Assembly (NCBI RefSeq): GCF_029690045.1
Contig: NZ_CP121464.1
Coordinates: 2,604,001 to 2,668,000, forward strand
DNA: 64,000 nt
Direction: 5' to 3'
DNA from: Janthinobacterium rivuli
GTDB taxonomy: Bacteria > Pseudomonadota > Gammaproteobacteria > Burkholderiales > Burkholderiaceae_D
The notes under the pieces are model-generated. The model had not been told where the DNA came from. It made no database searches and was given only the letters and a program-made list of their open reading frames with translations. Made by a program: the position numbers and the translations under genes. This document shows positions 1 through 8,411 of the stretch, piece by piece; within the stretch, counting starts at the first letter, position 1, and each line of letters starts with the position of its first letter.

Positions 1-2450
1 AGACTGCCATTGCCGCCCGCGACCAGCACGGCGTTGGCCGGCGTGGTGGCGGCGATGCCGGACGGACTGGACAATTGCAGCTGCGGGTCGCCATACGCGC
101 TGGCCTGGCCTTCGCCGCCCGCCGCCTGCTGGCCCTGGCCCTGGCCCGTCGTGGCGGCGCCCTCGGCCGTCGCGCCCAGGATCTCGATGCTGTGCTGCAT
201 CTGGGCGAGGGCGGGGAGCTGCGCGGCTGGCGAAGGCGTCTCCGCCTGGTCCGGCGTGGCAGTGGAAGCTGGCGCGGCCGCACCGGCTGTGGCCGGGCTG
301 GGCATTTCGAGCGCGAAATGTTTCTGCGCCTGCTCAGTCAGCGAGGTCTGCAGTTGCAAGCTTTGCCTGAGCTGTTCCAGCGCTTCCTGCGCATCCATGT
401 GGCTGCCGCCGGCATCGCGGCCATGCGCCGACAGCAGCATGCCCGCTCCCGCACGCAGGGCGGCGCTGTGTTCCGTTTTCAGCTCGGCGCCAAAGCCGGC
501 CGGCGCCAGCCGCTGGTTGTCGCTCTGGTGCCGCAAATGGCCCAGGTTCAGTTCGGCCGTTCCCTGATGGGGGCCGGCGTGGCGCTGCAGGGCGACGCGG
601 CCCTGGCCCGGGCTGTCGTCGAACACCAGCTGGCTGTAGGCGCCACCGCCGCCCTGGCTCGTTGGCAATGCCTGCGTCTTGATGCCCGACAAGGCCGCCG
701 GGTGGGCGTGGGCGCCGGCCTGGCCGGGAAACCACGCCGGCGCGTTGCCCGTCGCCGCGCCCGTGCCCTGGCTGACCTGGTTGTTTTGCGCGTCGGCCTG
801 GCCGCGGCCGTTGTACAGCGTGCCGATGACGACGGGGCGGTCGATATTGCCTTCCAGGAAATCGACGAGCACTTCCTGGCCCACGCGGGGCAGGGCGTTG
901 CTGCCCCAGTTGGCGCCGGCAACGGGCGCCAGCGGCGTGGCCACCCGCACCCACGTGCCGGCGCTGTCGTCGCCGGGCGCGCCCGTGTGGCCGTCGGCCG
1001 CCGGATGCGCCAGCCGGCTATGGCTTTGCGCGCCCCGCTGCCAGTGGAATTGCACCTTGATGCGGTGGTCGCGGTCCGTATGCAGCTGGGCGCCAGCCGG
1101 GCCGACGACGATGGCGGTCTGCTGGCCCATGATGACGGGGCGTGGATGCAGCAGTTGACCATGCTGGTCGGCATAGCTGCTGCGGTAGGGGACCTTGCTG
1201 CGGATGGCGTCGATGCGGTTGCGGTAGGGCGGGCGTTCGCTGATGGTGTCGCCGACGGCATGCAGGCTGCCGGCCGCCTCTTCGCCGATCAGCGCGTCGA
1301 GCAAGCCCTGGCCGAGGCGCTGCAGCAGGCCGCCGCCGAGTTCCGCATCGAGGTTGTTATGCATCAGGTGCACCGTGCGGGTGACGAGGAAGGTCGCTGC
1401 GTCGCCACCGCCGGCCGCATCCGTTTGCGCCTGGCCGCTCAGGGTAAACGTGGTGCCGGGCGCCAGGGTGCGCACGGTGCCGGCGCCCGTAAACACTTCC
1501 CTGGACGCCGTCAGCGCCTGCAACTGGCGCTCGGCAAGCCGTTGTCCGTGTTCGCGCGACGGGTAGGCATAGGCGCCGGGCGCGTCGCGGCTGATCAGCG
1601 CCATCGTTCCGTCATGGGCGCTGGCGGCGCTGATGGGGCGCTGGCCCAGCGCGCGGTAGTCCCAGCTGGACAGTTCGATGCCGTTGGTTTGCTGGCGCAG
1701 CTGCATGCGCCAGCGATCCATCGTGTCTTGCGGCATGACGGCGCCTGGCTGGCTGTAGGCAATGCTGGCCTGGGCGTTGGGCTTGAAGCTGCCGTTGTGG
1801 TCGGCGATGACGAGGGTATGGCTGCCCAGGCTGGCGCTGCCCGCGTCGCCCGTGTGTTCGGCATAGTAAAACAGGCCTTCCTCGCTCATCAGCCGCTCGG
1901 CAAAGGCCCAGTCGCTTTCCTGGTATTGGCTGCAGATGCTGCGTTTCGGATAGATTGCGCGGTCGAGCAGGTCGAAGCGCCAGGCCGGCGCCAGCATGCC
2001 CTGGCCCTGGTAGCGGGCAAAGACGACTTCGAGGATGTCGGGCACCGCCAGGTCCTGGAAGACGCGGCTGTCGCGGCCGTGCGCCAGGAAGGCCGTCCAC
2101 GGCTGCATGGTCAGGTTGTAGCGGGCAAAGCCGCCGTTCGCGCCCGCCAGTTCGACGGCGGTGACGTGGCCGTGGAACGGGCGCCAGCCGCCATCGGCCA
2201 TGAGCAATTCCAGCAGGATGGGCTGGCCGATCAGCGACTTGAGGGGAATGGCCGCGTCGAGCGACAGGGCGGCGATGTTGAAGGTATAGCCCAGCCCCAG
2301 GCCTTCCTCGCCGCGCACGCATTCGGCCAGCAGCTTGTCCGGGCCCAGGGGCGTGCTCAGCTTCAGCAGGCGCGTGGCCTGGCTGTAGCCATTGGCGACG
2401 GGTGCTGCACCGGATGATGACGACGCGTTTGTTTGGACCAATTCGGACAT
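1..2450 (-). CDS. vgrG: Type VI secretion tip protein VgrG (TssI), 3' end cut by window
   Basis: Reading the minus strand from the ATG at 2450 gives an open frame of more than 816 codons that runs off the left edge. The N-terminus (MSELVQTNAS, then GYSQATRLLKLSTPLGPDKL) and the following stretch with SQYQESDWAFAERLMSEEG and LFYYAEHTG are typical of VgrG/Rhs-element Vgr proteins: the gp27/gp44-like base that opens the T6SS spike. The C-terminal part seen (AGAGMLLSAHGRDAGG, then SPSGIAATTPANAVLVAGGN) is the DUF2345 extension found in long VgrGs of Burkholderiales. A GGAG lies about ten bases before the start. The protein forms the trimeric puncturing tip and usually carries effectors encoded downstream, which here would lie outside the window. 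No other T6SS gene is visible, so this may be an orphan vgrG island. The whole opposite strand is also open, an artefact of high GC. Confidence 0.9.
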   Translation of the reverse strand, partial: MSELVQTNASSSSGAAPVANGYSQATRLLKLSTPLGPDKLLAECVRGEEGLGLGYTFNIAALSLDAAIPLKSLIGQPILLELLMADGGWRPFHGHVTAVELAGANGGFARYNLTMQPWTAFLAHGRDSRVFQDLAVPDILEVVFARYQGQGMLAPAWRFDLLDRAIYPKRSICSQYQESDWAFAERLMSEEGLFYYAEHTGDAGSASLGSHTLVIADHNGSFKPNAQASIAYSQPGAVMPQDTMDRWRMQLRQQTNGIELSSWDYRALGQRPISAASAHDGTMALISRDAPGAYAYPSREHGQRLAERQLQALTASREVFTGAGTVRTLAPGTTFTLSGQAQTDAAGGGDAATFLVTRTVHLMHNNLDAELGGGLLQRLGQGLLDALIGEEAAGSLHAVGDTISERPPYRNRIDAIRSKVPYRSSYADQHGQLLHPRPVIMGQQTAIVVGPAGAQLHTDRDHRIKVQFHWQRGAQSHSRLAHPAADGHTGAPGDDSAGTWVRVATPLAPVAGANWGSNALPRVGQEVLVDFLEGNIDRPVVIGTLYNGRGQADAQNNQVSQGTGAATGNAPAWFPGQAGAHAHPAALSGIKTQALPTSQGGGGAYSQLVFDDSPGQGRVALQRHAGPHQGTAELNLGHLRHQSDNQRLAPAGFGAELKTEHSAALRAGAGMLLSAHGRDAGGSHMDAQEALEQLRQSLQLQTSLTEQAQKHFALEMPSPATAGAAAPASTATPDQAETPSPAAQLPALAQMQHSIEILGATAEGAATTGQGQGQQAAGGEGQASAYGDPQLQLSSPSGIAATTPANAVLVAGGNGS

Positions 2451-2545
2451 GGACTGGAACTCCGTGTGGCGAGATGAGTGTGCTTGCAATTAATTCAATG
2501 ATTTACTTATAAGATTACACCTCAGAAATAATGATTTAACAAGCG

Positions 2546-2561
2546 CGATTCAATTGAATCG
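2546..2561. promoter_or_regulatory. Perfect 16-bp palindrome between vgrG and the next gene
   Basis: CGATTCAATTGAATCG is a perfect palindrome, extended imperfectly by GCG/TGC on its flanks. It lies in the AT-rich 223-bp gap between two divergent starts (2450 and 2674), so an operator is possible. No regulator is identified. Confidence 0.3.
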
Positions 2562-2673
2562 TGCGCCGGGGCCTGTCCTTCCATGTCGTGCGGGCTGTTT
2601 TCTCCCTATCAGGTAGAGTGCGGATCTTGCCAATTCCACCATTGAAAAAAATTGTGCAATAACCGGAGCAAGA

Positions 2674-3279
2674 ATGAATACGATGCAATGCGTGGCTGCC
2701 GCCATGTTGTGTGCCAGCCTGTCGCCCGCCATGGCGGCGACATCCCCCGTCGAGCCGCCGTTTCTCGATGTGCTCGTCCATCAATACGCCAATTGCGTCA
2801 AACCTTCCTACCATCAGGCTGACCTGCGGGTACAGGACGGGGTGGGGCGCTATCAGATCGACGTCAAGGGTGAGGCCTACACGGTCGAACTGCAGGAACG
2901 CCTGGGCTTTTCGCTGCAGGCGGGGATAGACGGGCCCGTGGCGGCCATCGTCAAGCTGGACCGGCCGCCCAAGGGACAGTTCGGCGAGCAGGCGCGCTGG
3001 CGCGAACGCTGGCTGCGCGATGTGGCCGAGCGCAGCGGCGTGGCGCTGGACGAGCGGGCGCTTGCCGGTGGTGCGCGCCTGCTGACCGTGAACAAGGGCG
3101 AGATCAAGGGTAATTATGTGGGCCAGTCCCTGCTGATCGATCCGGCGCGGCTGTTGTTCATCGATATGGCGTGGCCGAACACGCTGGGGATCTATCGTGG
3201 CCCCGATGGCCTGCGGCATGTGCGGGAGGTGCAGGACGACGTATGGAAGCGTCTGCTGTCTTGCCCGCCGGCTGCGTGA
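2674..3279 (+). CDS. Hypothetical exported protein, 201 aa
   Basis: I do not recognise this family. The first 22 residues (MNTMQCVAAAMLCASLSPAMA) form a clear Sec signal peptide ending in an AMA/A cleavage site, so a periplasmic location is inferred. The mature part is about 180 residues, has no membrane segment, and starts with PVEPPFLDVLVHQYANCVK; cysteines are few (one near residue 42, one near the C-terminus in LLSCPP), which could pair. The start is supported by CCGGAGCAAG just before the ATG. It is transcribed away from vgrG and stands alone, so the neighbourhood gives no job for it; a T6SS link is possible but not shown. Confidence 0.6.
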   Translation: MNTMQCVAAAMLCASLSPAMAATSPVEPPFLDVLVHQYANCVKPSYHQADLRVQDGVGRYQIDVKGEAYTVELQERLGFSLQAGIDGPVAAIVKLDRPPKGQFGEQARWRERWLRDVAERSGVALDERALAGGARLLTVNKGEIKGNYVGQSLLIDPARLLFIDMAWPNTLGIYRGPDGLRHVREVQDDVWKRLLSCPPAA

Positions 3280-3325
3280 CGCTGGCGGCCACCGCATACC
3301 CCTACTGAGCGTGCGCGCATGGATA

Positions 3326-3344
3326 AATAATAATGATTCTCATT
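3326..3344. promoter_or_regulatory. Fur-box-like iron-responsive site
   Basis: AATAATAATGATTCTCATT agrees with the 19-bp Fur consensus (GATAATGATAATCATTATC) at 12 of 19 positions, and its AATGATTCTCATT core is the form common in real Fur boxes. It sits about 70 bp before the DUF2325-like gene, in a promoter position. Binding is inferred. Confidence 0.6.
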
Positions 3345-3412
3345 TATAATGCGGATCCATGGGGTAGCGATGGGCTGGCGCCATGGCGCCACGGTCGGTG
3401 AAGGAGGGCATG

Positions 3413-4090
3413 ATGGGCAGTATGTATGGCAACGAGGACATGGTCGCGCGCGAGCATCGCGTGCTGATGGGGGAATATGGCCGCGCGCAGGCGCGCTGCA
3501 GTGCGCAGATGGCTGCGCAGGCGGCCCGCATCGCGCAGCTGGAGTCGGACTTGATGCGCGCGCGGGCGCAGGTCGTGATCCGCGATACAAAACTGGCGCT
3601 GGCGCGCGATGAACTGGCCGAACTGGCGGCCAGCGTGCCGGGCTTGCCGACGCGTGCAAGGCTGGCGCGCCGGGTCGAGTGGCTCGGTGAGCGGGTGCAG
3701 GACCTGATGCGCGAGCTGCTGCGCCTGCAGTGGCTGCCCGCGCCAGCCCTGCAGGCCGACGTGCGCGAAAAAGCCGTGCTGTATGTGGGCAGCTATCTGG
3801 AGCAGAATGCGGGCCAGCAGGCCGCCGGCGCCAACGTGGCGCAGCAAGCCATCGAGCAAGCCGGCGGGCGCTTCCTGCACCATGCTGGCGGTGACGATGG
3901 CGCCGACGACGTAGCGGCGCTGGAAGCGGGCCTGGTGGCGGCCGACCTGGTGATTTGCCAGACGGGCTGCGTCAGCCACGACGCCTACTGGCGCGTGCAC
4001 GACCACTGCAAGCGCACGGGCAAGCAGTGCGTGCTGGTGGACCAGCCGCAAGCCATGCATTTCGTGCGCAAGGAGGCGCTGCTCACCTGA
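3413..4090 (+). CDS. DUF2325-like protein with N-terminal coiled coil
   Basis: The C-terminal 100 residues (VLYVGSYLEQNAGQQA, GGRFLHHAGGDDGADD, ADLVICQTGCVSHDAYW, KQCVLVDQPQAMHFV) match my memory of DUF2325, a small domain of unknown function that looks like a nucleotide-binding fold with a conserved cysteine. The first ~90 residues are strongly helical and charged (IAQLESDLMRARAQVVIRD, LARRVEWLGERVQDLMREL), predicting a coiled coil and a dimer. I chose the ATG at 3413 because AAGGAGGG ends five bases before it; in-frame ATGs at 3383 and 3410 are further up. The Fur-box-like site upstream suggests repression by iron. DUF2325 genes are found near iron or metal genes in several proteobacteria, but the biochemical role is not known to me. 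Confidence 0.75.
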   Translation: MGSMYGNEDMVAREHRVLMGEYGRAQARCSAQMAAQAARIAQLESDLMRARAQVVIRDTKLALARDELAELAASVPGLPTRARLARRVEWLGERVQDLMRELLRLQWLPAPALQADVREKAVLYVGSYLEQNAGQQAAGANVAQQAIEQAGGRFLHHAGGDDGADDVAALEAGLVAADLVICQTGCVSHDAYWRVHDHCKRTGKQCVLVDQPQAMHFVRKEALLT

Positions 4091-4164
4091 CCTTCGCACC
4101 GCTTAACGCCTGCTTAATCCGCATGGGCCACAATGGCCGTCCCTCGACGTTCCTGAAAGCGCCC

Positions 4165-4995
4165 ATGCTGTCCCTGCAAATCGGTCCCCTGGCCCTGCCC
4201 ACGGGCCTCGTCCTGCTGATCGTTTCCCTGTGCGTCGCTTATGGCGTGGCGTGGTCGCTAAGGCGGTATCGCCAACAGCCGGACGCCGGTCCTCTCGTTT
4301 CCGACATGCTGATCGCCGGCCTGCTGGCGGCGCGCCTGGCATTCGTTCTACGCTGGCACGAACAATATCTGGTGGCGCCGTGGTCCATCATCAATATCCG
4401 CGATGGCGGTTTTCTCGCGCCGGCCGGCATCGCGGCCGCGCTGGCCATCGCCGCGTGGCGCTGCCGGCGCCCCGCCATGGCGGCCATGCGCCGTCCGCTG
4501 GCCATCAGCGTGGCTACTGGCGCGCTGGCCTGGGGCGTGCTGAGTGCAGGGATCTCGCTGGCGTACGACAAGCCGACGGCCTTGCCGGCCGTGGCGTTGC
4601 AGGCGCTCGACGGCGCGCCGGTGACCCTGGCGGCGCTGGCCAGCGGCAAGCCCATGGTGGTCAATCTGTGGGCCAGCTGGTGCCCGCCATGCCGGCGAGA
4701 GATGCCCGTACTGGCCGCCGCGCAGCAGGCGCGCGCCGATATCGTCTTCGTGTATGCGAACCAGCGCGAGGATGCGGCGGCGGCCAGCGCTTTTCTGGAT
4801 CGGAGCGGCGTGACCCTGCGCAACGTGCTGCTCGACAGCGACGCGGCGCTGGGCAAGGCGGCCGGTTCCTCGGCCCTGCCCACGACCCTGTTCTACGACG
4901 CGCAGGGGAGATTGATCGATACTCACCTGGGCGAATTGTCCGACGCCTCGCTGGCCAGCAAGCTGCAAAAGATCGCGCCGTCCGTTTCGCTCTGA
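4165..4995 (+). CDS. Membrane-anchored TlpA-type thiol-disulfide reductase, 276 aa
   Basis: The C-terminal ~130 residues form a TlpA/ResE-like thioredoxin domain with the active site WASWCPPCRREMP and the cis-Pro loop SALPTTLFY. The N-terminal half carries several hydrophobic segments (LALPTGLVLLIVSLCVAYGV, GPLVSDMLIAGLLAARLAFV, LAPAGIAAALAIAAW, LAISVATGALAWGVLSAGI) and resembles the membrane region of prolipoprotein diacylglyceryl transferase, a fusion seen in Burkholderiales. The redox domain should face the periplasm, reducing protein disulfides or serving cytochrome c or metal-protein maturation. The ATG at 4165 (MLSLQIGPLALP) gives a sensible membrane start; longer frames upstream overlap the previous gene. 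The dmeRF metal-efflux pair follows 37 bp later, with its own operator touching this stop codon. Confidence 0.8.
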   Translation: MLSLQIGPLALPTGLVLLIVSLCVAYGVAWSLRRYRQQPDAGPLVSDMLIAGLLAARLAFVLRWHEQYLVAPWSIINIRDGGFLAPAGIAAALAIAAWRCRRPAMAAMRRPLAISVATGALAWGVLSAGISLAYDKPTALPAVALQALDGAPVTLAALASGKPMVVNLWASWCPPCRREMPVLAAAQQARADIVFVYANQREDAAAASAFLDRSGVTLRNVLLDSDAALGKAAGSSALPTTLFYDAQGRLIDTHLGELSDASLASKLQKIAPSVSL

Positions 4996-5016
4996 TAGTA
5001 TACCCCCCTATAGTAT
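4995..5016. promoter_or_regulatory. CsoR/RcnR/FrmR-type operator of dmeRF
   Basis: A run of six C (5003-5008) is flanked by ATAGTATA on the left and TATAGTAT on the right. An uninterrupted G/C tract between AT-rich near-symmetric arms is the classical DNA site of the RcnR/FrmR branch of CsoR-family repressors. It begins on the stop codon of the TlpA gene and ends 16 bp before dmeR, so autoregulation is very likely. Confidence 0.8.
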
Positions 5017-5032
5017 TTATCGGGATGAAATC

Positions 5033-5308
5033 ATGGGACACACGGCGCACAACAAGACCAAGCTGCTCAATCGCGTGAAGCGTATCCGGGGGCAGGTGGA
5101 AGGCCTGGAGCGGGGCCTGGAAGAAGGGCGCGACTGCGGCGAGGTGCTGCAGCTGATCGCCGCCGTGCGCGGCGCCGTCAATGGCCTGATGGCCGAAGTC
5201 ATCGAAGAACACTTGCGCGAGCACGTGGCCAGTCCCGATATCTCCGGCGAGGAGCGGGCCAGGGGCGCCGACGACATCGCGGGCATCCTGCGCACCTACC
5301 TCAAATAA
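5033..5308 (+). CDS. dmeR: CsoR/RcnR-family metal-responsive repressor (DmeR-like)
   Basis: This 91-residue all-helical protein has the family signature: LLNRVKRIRGQVEGLERGLEEGRDC near the N-terminus, containing the Cys of the metal or formaldehyde site, and VLQLIAAVRGAVNGLMAEVIEEHL in helix 2. Residues H3 and H6 (MGHTAH) fit the N-terminal histidines used by RcnR/DmeR for Co(II)/Ni(II). Such repressors are tetramers that leave DNA when the ligand binds. The gene sits between its predicted operator and the efflux pump dmeF, ten bp downstream, the same arrangement as rhizobial dmeRF. FrmR-type formaldehyde sensing is the main alternative, but the transporter partner favours cobalt/nickel. Confidence 0.85.
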   Translation: MGHTAHNKTKLLNRVKRIRGQVEGLERGLEEGRDCGEVLQLIAAVRGAVNGLMAEVIEEHLREHVASPDISGEERARGADDIAGILRTYLK

Positions 5309-5318
5309 GGAGAACGCC

Positions 5319-6287
5319 ATGCACACGCCATCCCTCAAGGAAGACCTCTCGGCCTGGCAGCACGAACACGTTTTTGACAGCAGCAATGGCAAGGCCGAGC
5401 GCCGCGCGCGCATCGTCATGTGGATCACCCTGGCCACCATGGTGCTGGAAATCGTCGCCGGCTGGTGGTACAACTCCATGGCCCTGCTGGCCGATGGCTG
5501 GCATATGAGTTCGCACGCGCTGGCCATCGGCCTGGCCGCGTTTGCGTATGCGGCCGCGCGCCGCTATGCGCGCGACCCGCGCTTTGCCTTCGGCACGTGG
5601 AAGATCGAGGTGCTGGCTGGCTATACCAGCGCCATCTTGCTGCTGGGGGTGGCCGTGCTGATGGTCGTGGCCTCCGTCGAGCGCCTGTTCTCGCCGCAGC
5701 CCATCCACTATGCGCAGGCCATGGCGGTAGCGGCCTTCGGCCTGGCCGTCAACCTCGTGTGCGCGCTGATCCTCGGCGGGCACCATGACCACCATCATGA
5801 CCACGGCCATGGGCATGACCACCACGATCACCACGACCACCATGGCCATGGCGAAGACCTGAACATGAAGGCCGCCTACATCCACGTGCTGGCCGATGCC
5901 GCCACGTCCGTGCTGGCCATCCTTGCGCTGGCCGGCGCGTGGGCTTACGGCTGGCAGTGGCTCGATCCCGTGATGGGCATCGCGGGCGCCGTGCTGGTGG
6001 CCTTGTGGGCGAAAAAGCTGATGCAGGAGACGGGCAAGGTCTTGCTGGACCGCGAAATGGATCACCCGGTGGTGCAGGAAATCCGCGAGGCGGTCGAGGT
6101 GGAAGAGGGGGGCGACACGCCGCGCATCGTCGACCTGCACGTCTGGCGCGTTGGCAAGCAGCTGTATTCGTGCGCGCTGTCGGTGGTCAGCCGCGACCCC
6201 ACCCTGACGGCTGCGCGGCTGCGCGCACGGATAAGCATCCACGAGGAAATCGTCCACAGCACCATCGAGATAGTGCTGCGTAGCTGA
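5319..6287 (+). CDS. dmeF: CDF-family Co(II)/Ni(II) efflux transporter DmeF
   Basis: A 322-residue cation diffusion facilitator. The N-terminus has the DmeF-type extension LSAWQHEHVFDSSN; six membrane helices follow, with the metal-site motif MALLADGWHMSSHA in helix 2 and HVLADAATSV in helix 5 (HxxxD and related metal ligands). Between helices 4 and 5 lies a cytoplasmic loop (about residues 157-180) composed almost only of His, Asp and Gly, a metal-collecting segment. The C-terminal cytoplasmic domain includes IVDLHVWRVG. It exports divalent metal ions against protons; Co and Ni are the known substrates of DmeF. It is co-transcribed with the repressor, with GGAG nine bases before the ATG, so it should be induced by its own substrate. 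Confidence 0.9.
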   Translation: MHTPSLKEDLSAWQHEHVFDSSNGKAERRARIVMWITLATMVLEIVAGWWYNSMALLADGWHMSSHALAIGLAAFAYAAARRYARDPRFAFGTWKIEVLAGYTSAILLLGVAVLMVVASVERLFSPQPIHYAQAMAVAAFGLAVNLVCALILGGHHDHHHDHGHGHDHHDHHDHHGHGEDLNMKAAYIHVLADAATSVLAILALAGAWAYGWQWLDPVMGIAGAVLVALWAKKLMQETGKVLLDREMDHPVVQEIREAVEVEEGGDTPRIVDLHVWRVGKQLYSCALSVVSRDPTLTAARLRARISIHEEIVHSTIEIVLRS

Positions 6288-6310
6288 ACGACGGCGTTGC
6301 CGATACCCGC

Positions 6311-7702
6311 TTACACGCCAACGAGCGATACGGCCTTGGTATTGAGGTAGGAATCCAGCGCCTCCGGCCCGCCTTCCGTGCCATGTCCCGAATCCTTGAT
6401 GCCGCCGAAGGGCATTTCGGCGCTCGGGGTGGCGGGTTGGTTGATCCATAACATGCCCACCTCCATGCGGTTCATCAGCAGGTGGGCGTTCTTGATCGAG
6501 CGCGTGAAAGCGTAGCCGGCCAGGCCGAACGGCAGGCGGTTCGCTTCAAGGATGGCTTCCTCCAGACTGTCGAAACCGCGGATGCCGGCGATCGGGCCGA
6601 ACGGTTCATCGTTGAATATGCTCGCGTCGAGCGGCACGTCGGCAAACACGGTCGGCGCGAAAAAGTTGCCGGTGTCGCCAATGCGGCTGCCGCCGGTGGC
6701 CAGGGTGGCGCCTCTGGCCTGCGCGTCTTCGACTACCTTCGCCATGGCGCTGAGGCGGCGCGCATTGGCCAGCGGCCCCAGCGTGGTGCCCTGTTGCAGG
6801 CCATCGCCCAGCTTCAGGCTTTCGGCGTGCTTGACCAGCGCGCTGGTGAATTCGGCCTTGACGGCGTTGTGCACGAGGAAGCGGGTCGGCGAAATGCACA
6901 CCTGGCCCGCATTGCGGAACTTGGCGCCGCCGGCGGCCTTGACGGCCAGTGCCACATCGGCGTCTTCGGCAATGATCACCGGGGCGTGGCCGCCCAGTTC
7001 CATCGTCACGCGCTTCATGTGGGCGCCGGCCAGCGCGGCCAGCTGCTTGCCTACCGGCGTCGAGCCAGTGAACGTCACCTTGCGAATCACCGGATGCGGG
7101 ATCAGATAGCCAGAGATTTCGGCCGGGTCGCCGAACACCAGGCCCACCACGCCCGGTGGCAGGCCGGCGTCGACGAAGCATTGCATCAGCGCCGCAGGCG
7201 AGGCCGGCGTTTATTCCTGGGCCTTGCACAGGAAGGAGCAACCGGTGGCCAGCGCGGCCGACAATTTGCGCACGATCTGGTTGATCGGGAAATTCCACGG
7301 CGTGAAGGCGGCAACCGGGCCGACTGGTTCCTTGAGCACCAGCTGCTGCGCGGCCGGGTTGCGCGACGGCACGATGCGGCCATAGACGCGCATGCCTTCG
7401 GCGGCAAACCAGTCGATGATGTCGGCGCCGGCCAGTATTTCCACTTTCGCTTCGCCCAGCGGCTTGCCCTGCTCCTGCGTCATCTGCCTGGCGATATCGA
7501 CGGCGCGCCACGTTTCGAAACCCTGCTGGGCGGCGGCCAGCGCGCGATCGAGGTCGGCGATGCTGGCATGGGCCACCGTGCCGATGGCCTGCCCGGTGGC
7601 AGGATTGAGCACGGGTATGGATTTGCCGCCGCTGGCCTCCACCCATGCGTTGGCGATCAAAGGCGGGTATCGGGATAGCTGGATGTCGTCATTACTGGTC
7701 AC
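6311..7702 (-). pseudogene. Broken NAD(P)-dependent aldehyde (succinate-semialdehyde-type) dehydrogenase
   Basis: Two open frames in the same register, 7702-7211 and 7186-6311, together encode one class-I aldehyde dehydrogenase. They are separated by a single in-frame TAA (7213-7211) that replaces the expected GAA: the reading is KAQE, stop, [16 protein letters not shown], where functional relatives have [14 protein letters not shown] second lesion is an in-frame gap: FETWRAVD runs directly into [12 protein letters not shown], although the family has about 25 residues of helix there. The catalytic parts are otherwise intact: Asn in PWNFPI, Glu in TMELGGHAP, Cys in [12 protein letters not shown], and the terminal [11 protein letters not shown]. 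Two independent defects argue for true decay rather than one sequencing error. The closest relatives oxidise succinate semialdehyde or similar aldehydes. Neighbours are unrelated. Confidence 0.85.
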
Positions 7703-7738
7703 TCCTGTCAGTGGAAATTAGGGTGTTGCCTGCCGGCG

Positions 7739-8314
7739 TTATCTGGCTTCCTTGCGCGCCCGGAAAGCGGCGACCTTCATCCGGTTGCCACAAACGGCCA
7801 TGCTGCACCAGCGCCGGCGGCCCGATTTGGTGACATCGAGGAAACGCAGCGTGCAATCATGCGCTTCGCACTGGCGCACTTGCGCCAGCTCGCCCTGCGT
7901 CAGCAGCTGGACCAGCGCCGCTGCCACCGGTTCGAGCAAGCTGGCCGCGCTGTCGTCGCGGCGCCGTTTCCATAATACGACGTTATCGCCTTCGCCCTGC
8001 GCCAGCGTGCGCACAGGGCGGCCAGCCTCCAGTATCCGGTTCACCACCGCGAAGTCGGTTGGCTCACGCGGCATGTTCAAATCGATCAGCCGTTCCGCCG
8101 CCGTCCGCAGCGACTGTGCCAGCGTTGCCAGTCCGGTAGGCGGTGTATTGAAGTCGGGCGCCAGCAGGCCCGCCGCCTTGAGCCAGGCCAGCGCGCCGGC
8201 GTTGTCGGCCAGGCAATCCCAGCTGTCATCCCCCATGCCAAAGGCGCTGTTGATGAAATCGAGCGCCAGGTGGTTGCCGATGAAGTGCGGAGCGTGCTCG
8301 GGATGTGGCGTCAT
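7739..8314 (-). CDS. ABATE-domain / CGNR zinc-finger transcriptional regulator
   Basis: 191 residues. The N-terminal part (HFIGNHLALDFINSAFG) is the ABATE stress-sensor-like domain, and the C-terminus is a CGNR zinc finger: VRQCEAHDCTLRFLDVTK, then RRRWCSMAVCGNRMKVAAF, giving four cysteines spaced for one zinc and the name-giving CGNR. Such proteins are one-component regulators thought to bind DNA through the finger. The gene is divergent from the alpha/beta hydrolase at 8412, and the 97-bp gap carries four GTAACCT/AGGTTAC half-sites, the natural target for this regulator. The start ATG at 8314 follows a weak Shine-Dalgarno. Ligand unknown. Confidence 0.85.
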   Translation of the reverse strand: MTPHPEHAPHFIGNHLALDFINSAFGMGDDSWDCLADNAGALAWLKAAGLLAPDFNTPPTGLATLAQSLRTAAERLIDLNMPREPTDFAVVNRILEAGRPVRTLAQGEGDNVVLWKRRRDDSAASLLEPVAAALVQLLTQGELAQVRQCEAHDCTLRFLDVTKSGRRRWCSMAVCGNRMKVAAFRARKEAR

Positions 8315-8326
8315 TTGAAATCCTTT

Positions 8327-8399
8327 GTAACCTCTGAAAATAATATTGACAGGTTACCAGAAATGCTTGTAACCTTCAAATACTCACTTTAAAGGTTAC
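8327..8399. promoter_or_regulatory. Double inverted-repeat operator (GTAACCT-N17-AGGTTAC, twice)
   Basis: Four half-sites fill the divergent promoter: GTAACCT at 8327-8333 and 8369-8375, AGGTTAC at 8351-8357 and 8393-8399. Both pairs have exactly 17 bp between arms, and the pairs repeat at 42 bp, four helical turns. A TTGACA (8346-8351) overlaps the first right arm, and the second left arm falls where its -10 would be, so binding should block the hydrolase promoter. Confidence 0.75.
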
Positions 8400-8411
8400 A
8401 AGGACATTGCC

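Noticed and set aside
75..2417. 780-codon plus-strand open frame opposite vgrG
   Set aside because: It is antisense to a clear VgrG; the predicted protein is Arg/Ala/Gly-rich with no domain. Codon bias at high GC keeps the opposite strand open.
5801..5860. Short CAC/CAT-rich tandem pattern resembling a microsatellite
   Set aside because: It encodes the histidine-rich metal loop of DmeF, so it is explained by protein function.
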